The notes under the pieces were generated by a model. It made no database searches. It was not told where the DNA came from and worked only from the letters and a program-made list of their open reading frames with translations. The position numbers and the translations under genes are program-made. Of a DNA stretch of 18,566 nt, positions 1 to 5,828 are shown one piece after another (positions within the stretch are counted from its first letter, which is position 1; each line of letters starts with the position of its first letter). This DNA comes from CAZEVY01 sp964515555 (lineage in GTDB: Bacteria > Acidobacteriota > Terriglobia > Bryobacterales > Bryobacteraceae): the NCBI GenBank assembly GCA_964515555.1, contig CAZEVY010000108.1, forward strand, positions 1 through 18,566, in the 5' to 3' direction.

Positions 1-741
1 GCCGAGCACGCGCTCGACCCGGGCTACGCCGGCCGCCTCGGCGTCGACACCGAGAACCTGCTGGTCTCGCAGCCCGACTATGGCGAGCAGGCGCTCGAGA
101 TCGCATCGGCGCTGGTAAGCTCGGCGGTGGTGGACGCAGTGGTGATCGATTCGGTCGCGGCGCTGGTGCCGAAGGCGGAGCTCGAAGGCGAGATGGGCGA
201 CAGCTTCATGGGGCTGCACGCGCGCCTCATGTCGCAGGCGCTTCGCAAGCTCACAGGCATGGTGTCGCGCAAGGCGTCGTGCCTGATCTTCATCAACCAG
301 ATCCGCGAGAAGATCGGCGTGATGTTCGGGAACCCCGAGACCACCACGGGCGGGCGGGCGCTGAAGTTCTACGCGTCCGTGCGGCTGGACGTCCGCCGCA
401 TCGGCGCCGTCAAGGACGGCGACACCGTCGTCGGCAGCCGGACTCGCGTCAAGGTGGTCAAGAACAAGGTCGCGGCGCCGTTCCGCGAAGTCGAGTTGGA
501 CCTGATACACGGCGAGGGAGTCTCGCGCGAGGCCGATCTGCTCGATCTGGGCGCGTCCCGAGCGGTCGTCGAGAAGAGCGGCTCCTGGTACAGCTTTCAG
601 GGGGAGCGGCTCGGACAGGGCCGCGAACAGGCGCGCGCGTTCCTCAAGGAGAATCCGGATCGGGCGGCCCGCCTCGACGCCGAGCTGCGCCGCGTGCTGG
701 AGCTTCCGGTCGCCGGCGAGTCCCGCGCCGCGGCCTCCTGA
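1..741 (+). CDS. recA: RecA recombinase, 5' truncated
   Basis: RecA forms ATP-dependent filaments on single-stranded DNA, drives homologous strand exchange and triggers LexA self-cleavage in the SOS response. The reading frame is open from base 1, so the N-terminal part including the Walker A loop lies outside the window; by comparison with E. coli RecA roughly the first 94 residues are missing. The fragment (246 residues) opens with AEHALDPGYA, which holds the catalytic-glutamate segment. It then shows the Walker B strand DAVVIDSVAAL, the INQIREKIGVMFGNPETTTG stretch that includes DNA-binding loop L2, and the C-terminal motif SWYSFQGERLGQG. The internal GTG at 127 is not a start, because conserved RecA residues precede it. 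Nothing looks broken. Identification is certain; only the left end is unknown. Confidence 0.98.
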   Translation, partial: AEHALDPGYAGRLGVDTENLLVSQPDYGEQALEIASALVSSAVVDAVVIDSVAALVPKAELEGEMGDSFMGLHARLMSQALRKLTGMVSRKASCLIFINQIREKIGVMFGNPETTTGGRALKFYASVRLDVRRIGAVKDGDTVVGSRTRVKVVKNKVAAPFREVELDLIHGEGVSREADLLDLGASRAVVEKSGSWYSFQGERLGQGREQARAFLKENPDRAARLDAELRRVLELPVAGESRAAAS

Positions 742-805
742 TCCCCCGCCCGGCCGTTCCGCATCGGAAACCCCGAAAAAACAGGCGTTTTAGCGCAATC
801 TACCC

Positions 806-835
806 TTTACAGGGCCTCCGGCCTTCCGCTATGAT
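806..835 (+). promoter_or_regulatory. Probable sigma70 promoter of the HU gene
   Basis: TTTACA (806-811) and TATGAT (830-835) are separated by 18 bases, a good match to a housekeeping promoter. Transcription would start near 842, giving a leader of about 110 bases before the HU start at 953. It lies in the 211-base recA-HU gap, where I see no other gene. Confidence 0.6.
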
Positions 836-853
836 GAATCAGCCAATCGCGCG

Positions 854-876
854 CGAACGGTGGATGTTCCCGTTCG
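854..876 (+). other. Hairpin in the HU mRNA leader
   Basis: CGAACGG (854-860) and CCGTTCG (870-876) are perfect 7-base arms around a 9-base loop. They lie at the start of the predicted HU leader, well upstream of the ribosome-binding site. It could stabilise the message or take part in autoregulation; there is no direct evidence of function. Confidence 0.35.
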
Positions 877-952
877 GAGGTTGGGTGAGCCGGAAGGCGA
901 GCAACTTTCGCGCCGGTGGCGAGTCGTTCGAATTCGGGAGATCAAGGAGACT

Positions 953-1255
953 ATGGCAGACAAGAAAATGACGCAAGCCCAGCTGGTGAAGAAGCTGGCG
1001 GAAACCTGCGAAGTCAGCAGCAAGGTCGCCAAGCAGTTCGTGACCAGCTACGCGGCGATCGCAGTCGGCGAGACCAAGAAAAGCGGCGTGTTCGTGATTC
1101 CGGGCGTCGGCAAGCTCGTGCGCGTCGAGCGCAAGGCCCGCATGGGACGGAACCCGGCCACCGGCGAGGCTATCAAGATTCCGGCCAAGAAGGTCGTGAA
1201 GTTCCGCGTCGCCAAGGTGGTGAAGGACGCCATCGTCCCGCCCAAGAAGAAGTAG
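953..1255 (+). CDS. HU-family nucleoid DNA-binding protein
   Basis: HU is a small dimeric protein that bends DNA and compacts the nucleoid. This 100-residue protein has the two N-terminal helices (TQAQLVKKLAETCEVSSKVA), the turn VIPGVGKLVRVERKARMGRN, then the RNPATGE arm tip whose proline intercalates into DNA, and a basic C-terminus ending PPKKK. ATG 953 was chosen because AAGGAG lies at 944-949. The frame is open further upstream, but those residues (MDVPVRRLGEPEG...) do not resemble HU. The gene stands alone, 211 bases after recA, under its own promoter, and ends at a strong hairpin terminator. HU versus IHF subunit cannot be separated with certainty, but the family call is secure. It is a full-length contrast to the truncated HU-like gene at 5416-5610. 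Confidence 0.95.
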   Translation: MADKKMTQAQLVKKLAETCEVSSKVAKQFVTSYAAIAVGETKKSGVFVIPGVGKLVRVERKARMGRNPATGEAIKIPAKKVVKFRVAKVVKDAIVPPKKK

Positions 1256-1278
1256 GCGCGGCCACCCTGTAAACGAAA

Positions 1279-1307
1279 GAACCCCGCGGCGCTCGACCGC
1301 GGGGTTC
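1279..1307. terminator. Bidirectional intrinsic terminator between HU and tatA
   Basis: An 11-bp perfect stem (1279-1289 with 1297-1307; core AACCCCGCGG / CCGCGGGGTT) surrounds a 7-base loop. It is followed by CATTTC on the plus strand and TTCG on the minus strand after the G-C core. It sits between the convergent HU and tatA stop codons and can serve both, although the T tracts are short. Confidence 0.8.
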
Positions 1308-1345
1308 ATTTCAGGAAATCGTTCAGCCGGATGACGGAGGCTGTC

Positions 1346-1516
1346 TTACGCCTTCTTCTCTTCCGCCGGCTTTTCCTCGCCTTTCAGAGCGTTCTTGAAG
1401 TTCCGGATTCCCTCGCCGAGACCCTTGGCCACTTCGGGGATTTTCCGGCCGCCGAACAGGAGCACGGCGATACAAAGGATGATCACCAGCTCCATCGGTC
1501 CGATGGATCGCAACAT
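1346..1516 (-). CDS. tatA: Sec-independent translocase subunit TatA (TatA/E family)
   Basis: TatA forms the oligomeric membrane component through which folded proteins with twin-arginine signals cross the cytoplasmic membrane. The 56-residue protein begins MLRSIGPMELVIILCIAVLL, a short N-terminal region and one transmembrane helix. Next comes the hinge FGGRKIPE and the amphipathic helix EVAKGLGEGIRNFKNALKG, with a charged tail EEKPAEEKKA: the complete order for TatA. Start ATG 1516 is preceded by AAGGAGG at 1521-1527, four bases away. No tatB or tatC is adjacent, which is common where tat genes are scattered. At least three products in this window (sulfatase, amidase, metallophosphoesterase) carry twin-arginine signals and are plausible clients. 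TatB is less likely because the protein is so short. Confidence 0.93.
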   Translation of the reverse strand: MLRSIGPMELVIILCIAVLLFGGRKIPEVAKGLGEGIRNFKNALKGEEKPAEEKKA

Positions 1517-1543
1517 ACAGCCTCCTTAAGCCAGGACACTATC

Positions 1544-1573
1544 ATTGTAAAGACCGCGATCCAGCCCCGTCAA
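1544..1573 (-). promoter_or_regulatory. Promoter of tatA
   Basis: On the minus strand TTGACG (1568-1573) and TACAAT (1544-1549) are separated by 18 bases. This would place the transcript start near 1537 with a leader of about 20 bases carrying the AAGGAGG ribosome-binding site. From here to the PadR operator (about 1574-1772) I see no convincing gene. Confidence 0.65.
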
Positions 1574-1772
1574 GGTAACTTCCGCGCCAGGAACCCCATT
1601 TGGCCCCCTCATCGGAAGCGCCCGTAGCTGTCCAGCGCCGTCACCTGGCCGAATCCCACCCTCTCCCGCCCGCCTGCGACCCACTCCCGGCGAGGTCGGC
1701 GCCGTAGGCGTGCACCGATGGGGATTCTACCACCGTGCTTTTCAGGCGATTCACCGATTTCGCCCGGCTCGA

Positions 1773-1797
1773 ATATCTTCCATACTGTGGAAGATAT
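1773..1797. promoter_or_regulatory. 25-bp palindromic operator at the PadR gene start
   Basis: ATATCTTCCA (1773-1782), spacer TACTG, TGGAAGATAT (1788-1797): perfect 10-base arms. The palindrome covers a -10-like CATACT (1781-1786) and ends 4 bases before the preferred PadR start at 1802, overlapping an alternative ATG at 1796. PadR dimers bind such inverted repeats, so autorepression is the obvious reading. This rests on position and symmetry, not on a demonstrated site. Confidence 0.75.
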
Positions 1798-1801
1798 GGG
1801 A

Positions 1802-2122
1802 ATGGATCCCCTGCCCGCCACTGGGCACGTCGTGTTGCTCGCCTGCTCCGCCCTCGGCGACGAAGCCTACGCCGTCTCGATCCGCCGCGTCATCGCCGAG
1901 GAGACCGGGTCGGCGCCGCCCTTAAGCTCCATCTATGCGGCCCTCGATCGGCTGGCGGCCGCCGGGATACTGGCGGCGTTCGACGGCCAGCCGACCGCGG
2001 TTCGAGGCGGGCGCGGCAAGCGGTGCTACCGGCTGACTGCGGCGGGACGAAAAGCGATTCGGGATCAGCATCGGGCGATCCTGCGGTTGAGCGGGCGGGC
2101 GTTAGCGGGAGCGCGGGCGTGA
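1802..2122 (+). CDS. PadR-family transcriptional regulator
   Basis: PadR proteins are small winged-helix dimeric repressors. This 106-residue protein has the family pattern: helix 1 (GHVVLLACSALGDEAYAVSI), helices 2-3 with the signature SSIYAALDRLAAAGIL, a wing (RGGRGKRCYRLTAAG) and the start of a C-terminal dimerisation helix. That helix is short, as in the compact PadR-s2 type. ATG 1802 is chosen because GGAAG (1789-1793) lies 8 bases upstream; ATG 1796 in the same frame is possible. A perfect palindrome lies immediately upstream. Its stop overlaps the GTG start of the next gene by 4 bases (GTGA), so the two are translationally coupled and the regulator probably controls its membrane partner. 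In Acidobacteriota, PadR genes often accompany permease-like genes; the signal is unknown. Confidence 0.88.
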   Translation: MDPLPATGHVVLLACSALGDEAYAVSIRRVIAEETGSAPPLSSIYAALDRLAAAGILAAFDGQPTAVRGGRGKRCYRLTAAGRKAIRDQHRAILRLSGRALAGARA

Positions 2123-2616
2123 GGGACGCAGCTCTCGAGTTCGTCGCGTTGTTTCTGACGGCGAAGGATCGCAACCCTGTGCTGGGCGATCTGGCCGAGT
2201 GCCACCTGGAGTTCTCGCGCGCGCTGGCGGCCGACGCCGTGCGTATCGTGCTGCGGGAGCTGCGGCGAGCTTGGATGGAGTCGCCTGCGGCGATGCTCTT
2301 CGCGTTGGGCGCGGCGCTGGCGATGTATGGCATCGCCTTTCTTCCGGCCTGGCCGCGGACGGAAGCGGGCGCGGCACTGTGGGCGATCGCCATCGCCGGA
2401 GCGGTCTTGGAGGGCGCGGTGCCTGTCGCCGCGGCGGCATGGCTGTCGCCACATCGACCGGGCGCGGCGCCGTTCTGCCTGGTGCTGGGAATGACCGCGT
2501 TGTTCGCGACGTCGGCCGACCCGGGGCGTGCCACCGTTGCATTCGCGGTGTTGACGGCGTCGACCTACGCGGGCATGTACCTGGGCTGGCGCGCGGTTCG
2601 GACGTCGGTTGCGTGA
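2119..2616 (+). CDS. Small membrane protein with a permease-prefix-like N-terminus, coupled to PadR
   Basis: The 165-residue protein starts at GTG 2119 inside the PadR stop. Residues 1-55 are soluble and contain ALFLTAKDRNPVLGDLAE, then ADAVRIVLRELRRAW. This resembles the prefix domain (LGDLxEE motif) found at the N-terminus of acidobacterial MacB-like permeases that are also linked to PadR. After residue 55 come about four hydrophobic segments (near MLFALGAALAMYGIAFLPAW, LWAIAIAGAVLEGAVPVAAA, PFCLVLGMTALFAT and TVAFAVLTASTYAGMYL), with no large periplasmic domain and no ATPase. It therefore looks like the prefix joined to a small four-helix module rather than a full permease. The function is unknown; a membrane sensor or partner for PadR is speculation. 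The family resemblance is from memory of the motif. Confidence 0.72.
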   Translation: MRDAALEFVALFLTAKDRNPVLGDLAECHLEFSRALAADAVRIVLRELRRAWMESPAAMLFALGAALAMYGIAFLPAWPRTEAGAALWAIAIAGAVLEGAVPVAAAAWLSPHRPGAAPFCLVLGMTALFATSADPGRATVAFAVLTASTYAGMYLGWRAVRTSVA

Positions 2617-2640
2617 CGCTTCTCGCGGCGTGTCCGCGAT

Positions 2641-4440
2641 CTACCCGCCCGACACCTTCCTCGCCAGCGCCGCACCCACCACCGCGGCGACCTCTTCGAC
2701 CCCCGCCGACCGCACCCCCTCCAGGCTCCCGAACGCCCGCAGCAGCTTCCGCGCCGTGGCCGGGCCGACCCCGGGAATCGCCGTCAGCTCCGTCGTCAGG
2801 CGCGCCGACGACCGCCGCTGCCGGTGAAACGTCACCGCGAAGCGATGCGCCTCGTCGCGCACCTGCTGCACCAGGTGCAGCACCGGCGAGTAACGATCCA
2901 GCGCCACCGGCTCGTCCTCCTGCCCGTACACGTAGATGATCTCCTCGCGCTTGGCGATCGACGCCAGCGCCTGGTTGATCACCCCGATCGACTCCAGCGC
3001 CCCGGCCGCCGCGTGCAACTGCCCGATCCCCCCGTCGATCAGGATCAGCCCCGGCAGCGGCTTCCCTTCCTCGTGCAGCTTTGAATATCGCCGCGTCACC
3101 ACTTCGCGCATCGAAGCGAAGTCGTCATTGCCGTCCACCGTCCGGATGATGAACTTGCGATAGTCGCCCTTCCGCATCCGCCCGTCGGCCCACACCACCA
3201 TGCTCGCCACCGTATCCGACCCCTGGATGTGCGAGATGTCGAAGCACTCGATGCGGCGCGGCGCCTCCGCCAGTCCGAGCGTCTCCTGCAACGACTCCTG
3301 GATCGCCTTCGCGCCCGGCTTGCGCACGCGAAACCGCTGCTCAAAGCTGTGCCGCGCGTTGGTTTCCACGAGCCCCAATAGCGCGCGCTTCAATCCCCGC
3401 TGCGGCGTGTGGATCTCGAAGCGCCGTCCGCGCCGCTCGGTCAGCAGTTCCTCGATCTCCTCGCGATCCTCGAAGTCCACCGGCACGTGCACGCGGTCGG
3501 GCACGTAGCGCTGGTCAAAGTAGAGCTGCTTCAGGAGCGCGCTCACGAACTCCGGCGCGTCGAAATCCAGGCGGTCCTCCCAGAAAAACTCCCGCCGGTC
3601 GACGATGCGGCCGTTGCGCAGGTGGAAAACGTTGGCGGCGACCAGCGGCGGCTCCGCGTAGCAGGCCACGATGTCGACGTTGTCGCCCTCGGCGGCCGCC
3701 ATCTTCTGGCGCTCCTCCATCTCCTCGACCGTCGAGACCAGGTCGCGCAGCGCCGCCGCCTCCTCGAATCGCAAATCGCCGGATGCGGCCTGCATGCGCT
3801 CCCTCAGCCCGCGGGCGAGATCGCGGTGCCGGCCGTCCAGGAACAATCGGACGTTGCGCACGGCCTCGGCGTACGCGTCCCCGGTGGTGAGTCCCTCGAC
3901 GCAGGGTCCCAGGCAGCGGTGAATGTGGAACTGGAGGCACGGCTGCGGATGAAATCGCGTCAAATCGACCTTGCAGGAAGGAATCTGAAAGTGCCGATGG
4001 ATGAAATTCACGAGCCGATGCGCCAGATTCGCCGGAAAATAAGGTCCGAAATACGATCCGCCGTCCTTGCGCAGGCGCCGGGTCACGTACACACGCGGAT
4101 ACTTCTCGCTGGTCAGCTTGATGTAGGGGTAGGTCTTGTCGTCGCGCAGCAGGATGTTGTAGCGCGGCTTCCATTGCTTGATGAGGTTGTTCTCCAGCGC
4201 CAGCGCTTCCTTGTTGTTGTCCACCAGGATGTAGTCGACCTGCCGCGCCTCGGCGATGAGCGTGCCGGTCTTGGCGTCGGCCAGCTTGTCGTCGGAAAAG
4301 TAGCTGCGGACGCGACTGCGCAGATTCTTGGCCTTGCCGACGTAGATCACCGTCCCGTGCGCGTCCTTGTAGAGGTACACCCCGGGCTCGGGCGGCAGTT
4401 GCGCCGCGCGCTCGCGGAGAGGACTGGGATCGACCGCTAT
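2641..4440 (-). CDS. uvrC: Excinuclease ABC subunit C (UvrC)
   Basis: UvrC makes both incisions around bulky DNA lesions marked by UvrAB. From the N-terminus: a GIY-YIG nuclease (PPEPGVYLYKDAHGTVIYVG, then KAKNLRSRVRSYF); a four-cysteine cluster (SCKVDL...QPCLQF...RCLGPC), matching the iron-sulfur site of UvrC; a UVR motif (DLRFEEAAALRDLVSTVEEM); the RNase H-like 3' nuclease (ECFDISHIQGSDTVASMVVW and ILIDGGIGQLHAA); and tandem helix-hairpin-helix motifs (LTAIPGVGPATARKLLRAFG). Length is about 598 residues, normal for UvrC. The start is a problem: there is no in-frame ATG, GTG or TTG between the conserved N-terminus and sequence antisense to the TPR gene. The nearest GTG (in GVY) would destroy the nuclease motif. 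I placed the start at ATA 4440 on promoter geometry; GTC 4434 or a base error are alternatives. It converges with the gene ending at 2616. Confidence 0.93.
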   Translation of the reverse strand: MAVDPSPLRERAAQLPPEPGVYLYKDAHGTVIYVGKAKNLRSRVRSYFSDDKLADAKTGTLIAEARQVDYILVDNNKEALALENNLIKQWKPRYNILLRDDKTYPYIKLTSEKYPRVYVTRRLRKDGGSYFGPYFPANLAHRLVNFIHRHFQIPSCKVDLTRFHPQPCLQFHIHRCLGPCVEGLTTGDAYAEAVRNVRLFLDGRHRDLARGLRERMQAASGDLRFEEAAALRDLVSTVEEMEERQKMAAAEGDNVDIVACYAEPPLVAANVFHLRNGRIVDRREFFWEDRLDFDAPEFVSALLKQLYFDQRYVPDRVHVPVDFEDREEIEELLTERRGRRFEIHTPQRGLKRALLGLVETNARHSFEQRFRVRKPGAKAIQESLQETLGLAEAPRRIECFDISHIQGSDTVASMVVWADGRMRKGDYRKFIIRTVDGNDDFASMREVVTRRYSKLHEEGKPLPGLILIDGGIGQLHAAAGALESIGVINQALASIAKREEIIYVYGQEDEPVALDRYSPVLHLVQQVRDEAHRFAVTFHRQRRSSARLTTELTAIPGVGPATARKLLRAFGSLEGVRSAGVEEVAAVVGAALARKVSGG

Positions 4441-4452
4441 ACTGGAATTGTG
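4438..4452. promoter_or_regulatory. Compact divergent start region of uvrC and the TPR gene
   Basis: The plus strand reads TATACTGGAATTGTG: a -10-like TATACT, six bases, then the GTG start of the TPR gene. The minus strand reads CACAATTCCAGTATA: a -10-like CACAAT, six bases, then ATA at the position where UvrC should begin. Each hexamer overlaps the other gene's start. No ribosome-binding site can fit, so leaderless transcripts are implied. No clear -35 is present on either side. Confidence 0.5.
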
Positions 4453-4878
4453 ACACGCGCCTGGCTTCTCCTCGCGCTCGCCGCGACGCTGGCCGCGCAG
4501 GACCCCAAGCCGAAGCCGCCCCCGCCCGAGCCGCCCGAGGAAGACGCTTCGCTGATCGAGAAGGAATACGCCTTCAACCCGCTCCAGGCGGCCAAGGAGT
4601 ACGAGGTCGGCAACTACTACCTCAAGCGCGGGAGCTTCCCCGCGGCCGCCAGGCGCTACGAAGAGGCGACCAAGTGGAATCCGCAATACGCCGACGCGCA
4701 CTTCCGGCTCGGCGAGACGCTCGAGAAGATCGGGTCCTCCTTCAAAGGGGAGAAGGCCGCCGCGACGCGCGCCTCGTGGATGGCGAAGGCGCGCGCCGCC
4801 TACGCGAAGTTCCTCGAGGTCGCGCCGGACGACCGTCGCTCCCCCGCCCTGAAGAGACGGCTCGACGCGTGGAAGTAG
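4450..4878 (+). CDS. Exported tetratricopeptide-repeat protein
   Basis: The 142-residue protein starts at GTG 4450 with a Sec-type signal (TRAWLLLALAATLAAQ). A proline-rich linker (PKPKPPPPEPPEE) follows, then TPR helices: AAKEYEVGNYYLKRGSFPAA, RRYEEATKWNPQYADAHFRL and GETLEKIGSS, and a final helical stretch (KARAAYAKFLEVAPDD). TPR pairs serve as protein-binding scaffolds, here presumably in the periplasm; the partner is unknown. There is no Shine-Dalgarno sequence; a TATACT hexamer ends six bases before the start. The 3' end overlaps the minus-strand TIR gene tail-to-tail by 137 bases (4742-4878). TPR assignment is good; the biological role is not known. Confidence 0.85.
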   Translation: MTRAWLLLALAATLAAQDPKPKPPPPEPPEEDASLIEKEYAFNPLQAAKEYEVGNYYLKRGSFPAAARRYEEATKWNPQYADAHFRLGETLEKIGSSFKGEKAAATRASWMAKARAAYAKFLEVAPDDRRSPALKRRLDAWK

Positions 4879-5419
4879 CGCGCATCGCCGCTGCCAGCCG
4901 CGCGACGCCCCGATCCCAATCCGGAAACAGGTCGACCCATTGCACCTCGCGGGCGAGGCGCTCCGGCGGCCGGCAGTCGTCCAGCCGGGCCGGCAGCAGG
5001 TAGGTTTCGCCAAGCGGCACGCGGCGCGCGCATTCGAGCGCATAACGCAGCTCTGCCTGGAAGGTCCCGCGCTTGGAAACCCCGCGGCGGCTCATGCACA
5101 GCACCACGAAGTCCGACACGTCGATGGCGCGCTCGATCGCCCGTGGCCAGTTCTGGCCGGCGAGTAGCTTGCGCGCGTCCATCCAGGGATCGAAGCCCCT
5201 CGATTCCAGGTCGCGGTAGAGGCGTTCGGCCGCGGCGCGATCCTCGGCGGCGTAGGCCAGGAACACCTTGCGGCGCGCCTCCGGAATCAGTTCGAACCGC
5301 CCGCGTCCGCACCGCCGGAATCGCCCCAGTCCCTCGACGACCACTTCGGCGCCGAGGCCGAGTTGCTCGCGCACCAGCTCCGCCAGTCGCGCCGGCGACC
5401 AGCGATGCGCGCCGCTCAT
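4742..5419 (-). CDS. TIR-domain protein with HU-like N-terminal segment
   Basis: Residues about 49-180 form a TIR domain: RKVFLAYAAEDRAAAERLYR (strand A and helix), DLESRGFDPWMDARKLLAG (BB-loop region, W-x-D), AIDVSDFVVLCMSRRGVSK (strand D), and QAELRYALEC. Glu123 of that last stretch aligns with the catalytic glutamate of NAD-hydrolysing TIRs; this is family knowledge plus alignment by eye. Residues 8-48 contain LAELVREQLGLG and EVVVEGLGRFRRCGRG, which resemble the second helix and turn of HU and match the neighbour's PVSLPGLGRLRLGR. Residues 181-225 form an Arg/Ser/Pro-rich tail encoded antisense to the TPR gene; the domain ends almost exactly at that gene's stop. ATG 5419 overlaps the preceding stop (ATGA), so the two genes are coupled. 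Candidate roles are NADase effector, signalling enzyme or scaffold. Confidence 0.85.
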   Translation of the reverse strand: MSGAHRWSPARLAELVREQLGLGAEVVVEGLGRFRRCGRGRFELIPEARRKVFLAYAAEDRAAAERLYRDLESRGFDPWMDARKLLAGQNWPRAIERAIDVSDFVVLCMSRRGVSKRGTFQAELRYALECARRVPLGETYLLPARLDDCRPPERLAREVQWVDLFPDWDRGVARLAAAMRATSTRRAVSSGRGSDGRPARPRGTSRRRRAPSPSTRRASRRPSPL

Positions 5420-5610
5420 CGGCGTCCCGTGCGGCGGACCGGGGTGGCGCGTCCCAGTCTTAGACGGCCCAGTCCCGGCAATGACACCGGCTTTCCCTTC
5501 CGCAGCCGCACGAGGATGCGGTGGACCAGCCGGTCCAGCTCGTCGGCCGCCTCGGCAGGGGTGATGCGGGCGCCGCGCGCCAGCCGCGTGGCGATCTCCT
5601 CCTTCGTCAT
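5416..5610 (-). CDS. Truncated HU-like protein lacking the DNA-binding arms
   Basis: This 64-residue protein aligns along its whole length with the first two thirds of the HU protein at 953-1255. Its helices (MTKEEIATRLARGARITPAE, then ADELDRLVHRILVRLRKGK) match HU helices 1-2. The turn PVSLPGLGRLRLGR matches VFVIPGVGKLVRVER. The protein stops at VRRTGRR, where full HU has MGRNP. It therefore keeps the dimerisation half and loses the arm with the intercalating proline and the C-terminal helix. Start ATG 5610 fits HU spacing; ATG 5619 is an alternative adding MVA. A TACCAT hexamer ends seven bases before 5610. It overlaps the TIR gene by 4 bases. It may act as a protein-protein module, perhaps pairing with the TIR protein's N-terminus; that is inference. 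Confidence 0.75.
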   Translation of the reverse strand: MTKEEIATRLARGARITPAEAADELDRLVHRILVRLRKGKPVSLPGLGRLRLGRATPVRRTGRR

Positions 5611-5617
5611 CGCGACC

Positions 5618-5623
5618 ATGGTA
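5618..5623 (-). promoter_or_regulatory. Candidate -10 box of the mini-HU/TIR operon
   Basis: TACCAT on the minus strand, seven bases upstream of ATG 5610. No -35 and no ribosome-binding site precede that ATG, consistent with a leaderless start. The rest of the gap to 5764 shows no gene that I can support. Confidence 0.4.
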
Positions 5624-5764
5624 TCCGCCCGCCGGTCGTCCGCCGCCGCGCGCGCGGTCGCCCGAGTGCGTTAAGGAGTTGGCAGCGGGCGGTTTAACCT
5701 CGCGGCGGCAGCCCCGACAGGCCTTGTGAATGAGAAGAAATTAATTCCCGGTTAAGGCCCCCTT

Positions 5765-5785
5765 CATCATTGGTGGGCGATGATG
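5765..5785. promoter_or_regulatory. Inverted repeat over the promoter of the Lys/Gly protein
   Basis: CATCAT (5765-5770) and ATGATG (5780-5785) are perfect 6-base arms with a 9-base spacer. They straddle the putative -35 at 5770-5775. The position suits a repressor or activator site, but the arms are short and could be chance. Confidence 0.3.
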
Positions 5786-5798
5786 GGAGAGGTAGTAT
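5770..5798 (+). promoter_or_regulatory. Promoter of the Lys/Gly-repeat protein gene
   Basis: TTGGTG (5770-5775), 17 bases, TAGTAT (5793-5798). Transcription would begin near 5805, giving a leader of about 24 bases with AAAGGAG at 5813-5819, nine bases before ATG 5829. Confidence 0.55.
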
Positions 5799-5828
5799 CA
5801 CGCCACATCCCCAAAGGAGTTACCAACC

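Noticed and set aside
757..795. Possible recA terminator (TTCCG-CAT-CGGAA followed by A-rich DNA)
   Set aside because: The stem is only five base pairs and no T tract follows on the plus strand.
3409..4449. Long plus-strand open frame running opposite uvrC before the TPR signal peptide
   Set aside because: It is antisense to conserved UvrC codons in GC-rich DNA and has no recognisable domain; the real gene begins at GTG 4450.
4441..5043. N-terminal extension of UvrC by about 200 residues
   Set aside because: The extension is antisense to the TPR and TIR genes, is low-complexity, and precedes a complete UvrC N-terminus.
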